Below, in pieces: positions 51,859 through 61,249 of a DNA stretch of 64,000 bases. Within the stretch, counting starts at the first letter, position 1. Each line of letters starts with the position of its first letter. Location of the stretch: NCBI RefSeq assembly GCF_029227915.1, contig NC_079887.1, forward strand, positions 4,650,001 to 4,714,000, written 5' to 3'. Source of the stretch: Hydractinia symbiolongicarpus. Taxonomy: Eukaryota > Cnidaria > Hydrozoa > Anthoathecata > Hydractiniidae. The translations under genes were made by a program, and so were the position numbers. The notes below the pieces were generated by a model. It was not told where the DNA came from. It did not search any database and was given only the letters and a program-made list of their open reading frames with translations.

Positions 51859-52113
51859 AAGAAAGTACCCTGTGAGTAAATTCATTTCCAAAACGATTTT
51901 TTAAATTATCTTTTCACCACTAAAACGCATGAGACTTGTAGTTTTCAAAAATGTTTTCATTTTTGATGAGACGCTTAATGAAAGTGGTTTAATCGCCGGC
52001 AAACGAAAACCCGTGATTTCCCGTAAATCTCTGGCTTGGCCCGTATAGTCGAATGTATAGAAAGAAAGTACCCTTTGAGTAAACTCATTTCCAAAACGAT
52101 TTTTTAAATTATC

Positions 52114-52316
52114 TTTTCACCACTAAAACGCATGAGACTTGTAGTTTTCAAAAATGTTTTCATTTTTGATGAGAGGCTGAATAAAAGAAGTTTAATCGCC
52201 GGCAAACGAAAACCCGCGATTTCCCGTAAATCCCGGACTCGGCCCGTATAGTCAAAAGTATACAAAGAAAGTACCCATGGAGTAAGCTCATTTCCCGAAC
52301 GATTTTTTATATTATT
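52114..52316. repeat. Reference type-A monomer (203 bp)
   Basis: This copy shows the type-A haplotype. In order it has TTTTCACCAC, ACGCATGAGACTTGTAG, an AT-rich block with ATGTTTTCATTTTTGATG, GCTGAATAAAAGAAG, the GC-rich stretch starting ATCGCCGGC, CCCGGACTCGGCCCG, TAGTCAAAAGTATAC, and the tail TTTCCCGAACGATTTTTT. It is exactly 203 bp to the next equivalent position at 52,317. The type-A consensus I used for hand counts matches it except at a few sites, notably GAGAGGCTG (consensus GAGACGCTG), CATGG (CAGGG) and GTAAGC (GTAAAC) near the end. The start of a tandem monomer is arbitrary; I set it at the first T before TTCACCAC. Confidence 0.9.
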
Positions 52317-55300
52317 TTTTCAACACTAAAACGCATGAGACTTGTAGTTTTCAAAAATGTTTTCATTTTTGATGGGACGATGAATAAAAGAAGTTTAATC
52401 GCCGGCAAACCAAAACCCGTGATTTCCCGTAAATCCCGGGCTTGGCCCGTATAGTCGAATGTATACAAAGAAAGTACCCTGTGAGTAAATTCATTTCCAA
52501 AACGATTTTTTAAATTATCTTTTCACCACTAAAACGCATGAGACTTGTAGTTTTCAAAAATGTTTTCATTTTTGATGAGACGCTTAATGAAAGTGGTTTA
52601 ATCGCCGGCAAACGAAAACCCGTGATTTCCCGTAAATCTCTGGCTTGGCCCGTATAGTCGAATGTATAGAAAGAAAGTACCCTTTGAGTAAACTCATTTC
52701 CAAAACGATTTTTTAAATTATCTTTTCACCACTAAAACGCATGAGACTTGTAGTTTTCAAAAATGTTTTCATTTTTGATGAGACGCTGAATAAAAGAAGT
52801 TTGATCGCCGGCAAACGAAAACCCGCGATTTCCCGTAAATCCCGGATTCGGCCCGTATAGTCAAAAGTATACAAAGAAAGTACCCAGGGAATAAACTCAT
52901 TTCCCGAACGATTTTTTAAATTATTTTTTCACCACTAAAACGCATGAGATTTGTAGTTTTCAGAAATGTTTTCATTTTTGATGAGACGCTTAATGAAAGT
53001 GATTTAATCGCCGGCAAACGAAAACCCGTGATTTCCCGTAAATCCCGGGCTTGGCCCGTATAGTCGAATGTATACAAAGAAAGTACCCTCTGAGTAAACT
53101 CATTTCAAAAACGATATTTTAAATTATCTTTTCACCACTAAAACGCATGAGACTTGTAGTTTTCAAAAATGTTTTCATTTTTGATGGGACGCTGAATAAA
53201 AGAAGTTTAATTGCCGGCAAATGAAAACCCGAGATTTCCCGTAAATCCCGGACGCGGCCCGTATAGTCAAAAGTATACAAAGAAAGTACCCAGGGAGTAA
53301 ACTCATTTCCCGAACGATTTTTTAAATTATCTTTTCACCACTAAAACGCATGAGACTTGTAGTTTTCAAAAATGTTCTCATTTTTGATGAGACGCTTAAT
53401 GAAAGAGGTTTAATCGCCGGCAAACAAAAACCCGCGATTTCCCGGAAATCCCGGGCTTGGCCCGTATAGTCGAATGTATACAAAGAAAGTACCCAGGGAG
53501 TAAACTCATTTCCCGAACGATTTTTTATATTACTTTTTCACCACTAAAACGCATGAGACTTGTAGTTTTCAAAAATGTTTTCATTTTTGATGGGACGCTG
53601 AATAAAAGAAGTTTAATCGCCGGCAAACGAAAACCCGCGATTTCCCGTAAATCCCGGACTCGGCCTGTATAGTCAAAAGTATACAAAGAAAGTACCCAGG
53701 GAGTAAACGCATTTCCTGAACGATTTTTTAAATTATTTTTTCACCACTAAAACGCATGAGACTTGTAGTTTTCAAAAATTTTTTCATTTTTGATGGGACG
53801 ATGAAAAAAAGAAGTTTAATCGCCGGCAAACGAAACCCCGCGATTTCCCGTAAATCCCGGACTCGGCCCGTATAGTCAAAAGTTTACAAAGAAAGTACCC
53901 AGGGAGAAAACTCATTTCCCGAACTATTTTTTAAATCATCTTTCCACCACTAAAACGCATGAGACTTGTAGTTTTCAAAAATGTTTTCATTTTTGATGGG
54001 ACGATGAATAAAAGAAGTTTAATCGCCGGCAACCGAAAACCCGTGATTTCCCGTAAATCCCGGGCTTGGCCCGTATAGTCGAATGTATACAAAGAAAGTA
54101 CCCTGTGAGTAAACTCATTTCAAAAACGATATTTTAAATTATCTTTTCACCACTAAAACGCATGAGACTTGTAGTTTTCAAAAATGTTTTCATTTTTGAT
54201 GAGAGGCTGAAAAAAAGAAGTTTAATCGCCGGCAAACGAAACCCCGCGATTTCCCGTAAATCCCGGACTCGGCCCGTATAGTCAAAAGTTTACAAAGAAA
54301 GTACCCAGGGAGAAAACTCATTTCCCGAACTATTTTTTAAATCATCTTTCCACCACTAAAACGCATGAGACTTGTAGTTTTCAAAAATGTTTTCATTTTT
54401 GATGGGACGATGAATAAAAGAAGTTTAATCGCCGGCAATCGAAAACCCGTGATTTCCCGTAAATCCCGGGCTTGGCCCGTATAGTCGAATGTATAGAAAG
54501 AAAGTACCCTTTGAGTAAACTCATTTCCGGAACGATTTTTTATATTACTTTTTCACCACTAAAACGCATGAGACTTGTAGTTTTCAAAAATGTTTTCATT
54601 TTTGATGGGACGCTGAATAAAAGAAGTTTAATCGCCGGCAAACGAAAACCCGCGATTTCCCGTAAATCCCGGACTCGGCCTGTATAGTCAAAAGTATACA
54701 AAGAAAGTACCCAGGGAGTAAACTCATTTCCCGAACGATTTTTTAAATTATTTTTTCACCACTAAAACGCATGAGATTTGAAGTTTTCAGAAATGTTTTC
54801 ATTTTTGATGAGACGCTTAATGAAAGTGATTTAATCGCCGGCAAACGAAAACCCGTTATTTCCCGTAAATCCCGGGCTTGGCCCGTATAGTCGAATGTAT
54901 ACAAAGAAAGTACCCTGTGAGTAAACTCATTTCAAAAACGATATTTTAAATTATCTTTTCACCACTAAAACGCATGAGACTTGTAGTTTTCAAAAATGTT
55001 TTCATTTTTGATGAGAGGCTGAAAAAAAGAAGTTTAATCGCCGGCAAACGAAACCCCGCGATTTCCCGTAAATCCCGGACTCGGCCCGTATAGTCAAAAG
55101 TTTACAAAGAAAGTACCCAGGGAGAAAACTCATTTCCCGAACTATTTTTTAAATCATCTTTCCACCACTAAAACGCATGAGACTTGTAGTTTTCAAAAAT
55201 GTTTTCATTTTTGATGGGACGATGAATAAAAGAAGTTTAATCGCCGGCAAACGAAAACCCGTGATTTCCCGTAAATCCCGGGCTTGGCCCGTATAGTCGA

Positions 55301-55764
55301 ATGTATAGAAAGAAAGTACCCTGTGAGTAAACTCATTTCCAAAACGATTTTTTAAATTATCTTTTCACCACTAAAACGCATGAGACTTGTAGTTTTCAAA
55401 AATGTTTTCATTTTTGATGAGAGGCTGAATAAAAGAAGTTTAATCGCCGGCAAAGGAAAACCCGCGATTTCCCGTAAATCCCGGACTCAGCCCGTACAGT
55501 CAAAAGTATACAAAGAAAGTACCCAGGGAGTAAACTCATTTCCCAAACGATTTTTTAAATCATCTTTCCACCACTAAAACGCATGAGACTTGTAGTTTTC
55601 AAAAATGTTTTCATTTTTGATGGGACGATGAATAAAAGAAGTTTAATCGCCGGCAAACCAAAACCCGTGATTTCCCGTAAATCCCGGGCTTGGCCCGTAT
55701 AGTCGAATGTATACAAAGAAAGTACCCTGTGAGTAAACTCATTTCCAAAACGATTTTTTAAATT

Positions 55765-57388
55765 ATCTTTTCACCACTAAAACGCATGAGACTTGTAGTT
55801 TTCAAAAATGTTTTCATTTTTGATGAGAGGCTGAATAAAAGAAGTTTAATCGCCGGCAAACGAAAATCCGTGATTTCGCGTAAATCCCAGGCTTGGCCCG
55901 TATAGTCGAAGGTATACAAAGAAAGTACCCTCTGAGTAAACTCATTTCCAAAGCGATATTTTAAATTATCTTTTCACCACTAAAACGCATGAGACTTGTA
56001 GTTTTCAAAAATGTTTTCATTTTTGATGAGACGCTTAATGAAAGTGGTTTAATCGCCGGCAAACGAAAACCCGTGATTTCCCGTAAATCTCAGGCTTGGC
56101 CCGTATAGTCGAATGTATACAAAGAAAGTACCCAGGGAGTAAACTCATTTCCCGAACGATTTTTTAAATCATCTTTCCACCACTAAAACGCATGAGACTT
56201 GTAGTTTTCAAAAATGTTTTCATTTTTGATGGGACGATGAATAAAAGAAGTTTAATCGCCGGCAAACCAAAACCCGTGATTTCCCGTAAATCCCGGGCTT
56301 GGCCCGTATAGTCGAATGTATACAAAGAAAGTACCCTGTGAGTAAATTCATTTCCAAAACGATTTTTTAAATTATCTTTTCACCACTAAAACGCATGAGA
56401 CTTGTAGTTTTCAAAAATGTTTTCATTTTTGATGAGACGCTTAATGAAAGTGGTTTAATCGCCGGCAAACGAAAACCCGTGATTTCCTGTAAATCTCTGG
56501 CTTGGCCCGTATAGTCGAAGGTATACAAAGAAAGTACCCTTTGAGTAAACTCATTTCCGGAACGATTTTTTATATTACTTTTTCACCACTAAAACGCATG
56601 AGACTTGTAGTTTTCAAAAATGTTTTCATTTTTGATGAGAGGCTGAATAAAAGAAGTTTAATCGCCGGCAAACGAAAATCCGTGATTTCGCGTAAATCCC
56701 AGGCTTGGCCCGTATAGTCGAAGGTATACAAAGAAAGTACCCTCTGAGTAAACTCATTTCCAAAGCGATATTTTAAATTATCTTTTCACCACTAAAACGC
56801 ATGAGACTTGTAGTTTTCAAAAATGTTTTCATTTTTGATGAGACGCTTAATGAAAGTGGTTTAATCGCCGGCAAACGAAAACCCGTGATTTCCCGTAAAT
56901 CTCAGGCTTGGCCCGTATAGTCGAATGTATACAAAGAAAGTACCCAGGGAGTAAACTCATTTCCCGAACGATTTTTTAAATCATCTTTCCACCACTAAAA
57001 CGCATGAGACTTGTAGTTTTCAAAAATGTTTTCATTTTTGATGGGACGATGAATAAAAGAAGTTTAATCGCCGGCAAACCAAAACCCGTGATTTCCCGTA
57101 AATCCCGGGCTTGGCCCGTATAGTCGAATGTATACAAAGAAAGTACCCTGTGAGTAAATTCATTTCCAAAACGATTTTTTAAATTATCTTTTCACCACTA
57201 AAACGCATGAGACTTGTAGTTTTCAAAAATGTTTTCATTTTTGATGAGACGCTTAATGAAAGTGGTTTAATCGCCGGCAAACGAAAACCCGTGATTTCCT
57301 GTAAATCTCTGGCTTGGCCCGTATAGTCGAAGGTATACAAAGAAAGTACCCTTTGAGTAAACTCATTTCCGGAACGATTTTTTATATT
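55765..57388. repeat. Tandem duplication of an 812-bp 4-mer in domain R
   Basis: Units are about 55,765-56,576 and 56,577-57,388. Both contain CGAAAATCCGTGATTTCGCG (55,861 and 56,673), the hybrid monomer TCTCAGGCTTGG...CCCAGGG, a GGGACGATG B monomer with AAATTCATTTCC, and a B monomer with GATTTCCTGTAAATCTCTGG and CGAAGGTATAC. The shared private changes (AAAATCCG, TTTCCTG) show that the duplication is recent. Edges are placed to within about 30 bp. Confidence 0.85.
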
Positions 57389-57798
57389 ACTTTTTCACCA
57401 CTAAAACGCATGAGACTTGTAGTTTTCAAAAATGTTTTCATTTTTGATGGGACGCTGAATAAAAGAAGTTTAATCGCCGGCAAACGAAAACCCGCGATTT
57501 CCCGTAAATCCCGGACTCGGCCTGTATAGTCAAAAGTATACAAAGAAAGTACCCAGGGAGTAAACTCATTTCCCGAACGATTTTTTAAATTATTTTTTCA
57601 CCACTAAAACGCATGAGATTTGTAGTTTTCAGAAATGTTTTCATTTTTGATGAGACGCTTAATGAAAGTGATTTAATCGCCGGCAAACGAAAACCCGTGA
57701 TTTCCCGTAAATCCCGGGCTTGGCCCGTATAGTCGAATGTATACAAAGAAAGTACCCTGTGAGTAAACTCATTTCAAAAACGATATTTTAAATTATCT

Positions 57799-60700
57799 TT
57801 TCACCACTAAAACGCATGAGACTTGTAGTTTTCAAAAATGTTTTCATTTTTGATGAGAGGCTGAATAAAAGAAGTTTAATCGCCGGCAAACGAAAACCCG
57901 TGATTTCGCGTAAATCCCAGGCTTGGCCCGTATAGTCGAAGGTATACAAAAAAAGTACCCTCTGAGTAAACTCATTTCCAAAGCGATATTTTAAATTATC
58001 TTTTCACCACTAAAACGCATGAGACTTGTAGTTTTCAAAAATGTTTTCATTTTTGATGGGACGCTGAATAAAAGAAGTTTAATTGCCGGCAAACGAAAAC
58101 CCGCGATTTCCCGTAAATCCCGGACTCTGCCCTTATAGTCAAAAGTATACAAAGAAAGTACCCAGGGAGTAAACTCATTTCCCGAACGATTTTTTAAATT
58201 ATCTTTTCACCACTAAAACGCATGAGACTTGTAGTTTTCAAAAATGTTTTCATTTTTGATGAGACGCTTATTGAAAGTGGTTTAATCGCCGGCAAACGAA
58301 AACCCGTGATTTCCCGTAAATCTCTGGCTTGGCCCGTATAGTCGAATGTATACAAAGAAAGTACCCAGGGAGTAAACTCATTTCCCGAACGATTTTTTAA
58401 ATCATCTTTCCACCACTAAAACGCGTGAGACTTGTAGTTTTCAAAAATGTTTTCATTTTTGATGGGACGATGAATAAAAGAAGTTTAATCGCCGGCAAAC
58501 CAAAACCCGTGATTTCTCGTAAATCCCGGGCTTGGCCCGTATAGTCGAATGTATACAAAGAAAGTACCCTGTGAGTAAATTCATTTCCAAAACGATTTTT
58601 TAAATTATCTTTTCACCACTAAAACGCATGAGACTTGTAGTTTTCAAAAATGTTTTCATTTTTGATGAGACGCTTAATAAAAGTGGTTTAATCGCCGGCA
58701 AACGAAAACCCGTGATTTCCCGTAAATCTCTGGCTTGGCCCGTATAGTCGAATGTATAGAAAGAAAGTACCCTTTGAGTAAACTCATTTCCAAAACGATT
58801 TTTTAAATTATCTTTTCACCACTAAAACGCATGAGACTTGTAGTTTTCAAAAATGTTTTCATTTTTGATGAGAGGCTGAATAAAAGAAGTTTAATCGCCG
58901 GCAAACGAAAACCCGCGATTTCCCGTAAATCCCGGACTCGGCCCGTATAGTCAAAAGTATACAAAGAAAGTACCCAGGGAGTAAGCTCATTTCCCGAACG
59001 ATTTTTTATATTATTTTTTCAACACTAAAACGCATGAGACTTGTAGTTTTCAAAAATGTTTTCATTTTTGATGGGACGATGAATAAAAGAAGTTTAATCG
59101 CCGGCAAACCAAAACCCGTGATTTCCCGTAAATCCCGGGCTTGGCCCGTATAGTCGAATGTATACAAAGAAAGTACCCTGTGAGTAAATTCATTTCCAAA
59201 ACGATTTTTTAAATTATCTTTTCACCACTAAAACGCATGAGACTTGTAGTTTTCAAAAATGTTTTCATTTTTGATGAGACGCTTAATAAAAGTGGTTTAA
59301 TCGCCGGCAAACGAAAACCCGTGATTTCCCGTAAATCTCTGGCTTGGCCCGTATAGTCGAATGTATAGAAAGAAAGTACCCTTTGAGTAAACTCATTTCC
59401 AAAACGATTTTTTAAATTATCTTTTCACCACTAAAACGCATGAGACTTGTAGTTTTCAAAAATGTTTTCATTTTTGATGAGACGCTGAATAAAAGAAGTT
59501 TGATCGCCGGCAAACAAAAACCCGCGATTTCCCGTAAATCCCGGATTCGGCCCGTATAGTCAAAAGTATACAAAGAAAGTACCCAGGGAGTAAACTCATT
59601 TCCCGAACGATTTTTTAAATTATTTTTTCACCACTAAAACGCATGAGATTTGTAGTTTTCAGAAATGTTTTCATTTTTGATGAGACGCTTAATGAAAGTG
59701 ATTTAATCGCCGGCAAACGAAAACCCGTGATTTCCCGTAAATCCCGGGCTTGGCCCGTATAGTCGAATGTATACAAAGAAAGTACCCTCTGAGTAAACTC
59801 ATTTCAAAAACGATATTTTAAATTATCTTTTCACCACTAAAACGCATGAGACTTGTAGTTTTCAAAAATGTTTTCATTTTTGATGGGACGCTGAATAAAA
59901 GAAGTTTAATTGCCGGCAAATGAAAACCGGAGATTTCCCGTAAATCCCGGACGCGGCCCGTATAGTCAAAAGTATACAAAGAAAGTACCAAGGGAGTAAA
60001 CTCATTTCCCGAACGATTTTTTAAATTATCTTTTCACCACTAAAACGCATGAGACTTGTAGTTTTCAAAAATGTTCTCATTTTTGATGAGACGCTTAATG
60101 AAAGAGGTTTAATCGCCGGCAAACAAAAACCCGCGATTTCCCGGAAATCCCGGGCTTGGCCCGTATAGTCGAATGTATACAAAGAAAGTACCCAGGGAGT
60201 AAACTCATTTCCCGAACGATTTTTTATATTACTTTTTCACCACTAAAACGCATGAGACTTGTAGTTTTCAAAAATGTTTTCATTTTTGATGGGACGCTGA
60301 ATAAAAGAAGTTTAATCGCCGGCAAACGAAAACCCGCGATTTCCCGTAAATCCCGGACTCGGCCTGTATAGTCAAAAGTATACAAAGAAAGTACCCAGGG
60401 AGTAAACGCATTTCCTGAACGATTTTTTAAATTATTTTTTCACCACTAAAACGCATGAGACTTGTAGTTTTCAAAAATTTTTTCATTTTTGATGGGACGA
60501 TGAAAAAAAGAAGTTTAATCGCCGGCAAACAAAACCCCGCGATTTCCCGTAAATCCCGGACTCGGCCCGTATAGTCAAAAGTTTACAAAGAAAGTACCCA
60601 GGGAGAAAACTCATTTCCCGAACTATTTTTTAAATCATCTTTCCACCACTAAAACGCATGAGACTTGTAGTTTTCAAAATTGTTTTCATTTTTGATGGGA

Positions 60701-60809
60701 CGATGAATAAAAGAAGTTTAATCGCCGGCAAACGAAAACCCGTGATTTCCCGTAAATCCCGGGCTTGGCCCGTATAGTCGAATGTATAGAAAGAAAGTAC
60801 CCTGTGAGT
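57799..60809. repeat. About 3.0-kb segment, copy 2
   Basis: Monomer order and private markers match 51,100-54,110. Differences are single bases, such as CCCTTATAG near 58,132, CTTATTGAAAG near 58,268, CTTAATAAAAGTGG near 58,674 and 59,283, and AAACAAAACCCC near 60,528. CTTAATAAAAGTGG occurs in two non-adjacent monomers 609 bp apart, three monomers on, suggesting local spread of one change. Confidence 0.85.
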
Positions 60810-61249
60810 AAACTCATTTCCAAAACGATTTTTTAAATTATCTTTTCACCACTAAAACGCATGAGACTTGTAGTTTTCAAAAATGTTTTCATTTTTGATG
60901 AGAGGCTGAATAAAAGAAGTTTAATCGCCGGCAAAGGAAAACCCGCGATTTCCCGTAAATCCCGGACTCAGCCGGTATAGTCAAAAGTATACAAAGAAAG
61001 TACCCAGGGAGTAAACTCATTTCCCGAACGATTTTTTAAATCATCTTTCCACCACTAAAACGCATGAGACTTGTAGTTTTCAAAAATGTTTTCATTTTTG
61101 ATGGGACGATGAATAAAAGAAGTTTAATCGCCGGCAAACCAAAACCCGTGATTTCCCGTAAATCCCGGGCTTGGCCCGTATAGTCGAATGTATACAAAGA
61201 AAGTACCCTGTGAGTAAACTCATTTCCAAAACGATTTTTTAAATTATCT

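Larger units (their letters stand above)
51708..51910. repeat. Reference type-B monomer of domain R (203 bp)
   Basis: This copy shows the type-B haplotype: CCCGGGCTTGGCCCG, TAGTCGAATGTATAC, GTACCCTGTGAG and TTCATTTCCAAAACG in its second half. Its first half carries the domain-R form TTTCCACCAC and GGGACGATGAATAAAAGAAG, which resembles type A, so this common domain-R monomer is itself an A/B hybrid. Classic B monomers have GACGCTTAATGAAAGTGG or GAGG in the first half instead (for example the next monomer, 51,911-52,113). The SmaI-type palindrome CCCGGG at 51,826-51,831 is a convenient B marker; in A copies it reads CCCGGA. Confidence 0.88.
51100..54110. repeat. About 3.0-kb segment, copy 1 (repeated 6,699 bp downstream)
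   Basis: Landmarks match at a constant 6,699 bp (33 x 203): TGATTTCGCG 51,202 and 57,901; TTTGATCGCC marker 52,815 and 59,514; near-palindrome 53,436 and 60,135; AGTTTACAAAG 53,881 and 60,580. The private TATACAAAAAAAGTACCC near 51,245 is in both copies. About 15 monomers are covered. Homology fades near 54,118, where ATTTCAAAAACGATATTTT replaces ATTTCCAAAACGATTTTTT. Confidence 0.85.
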
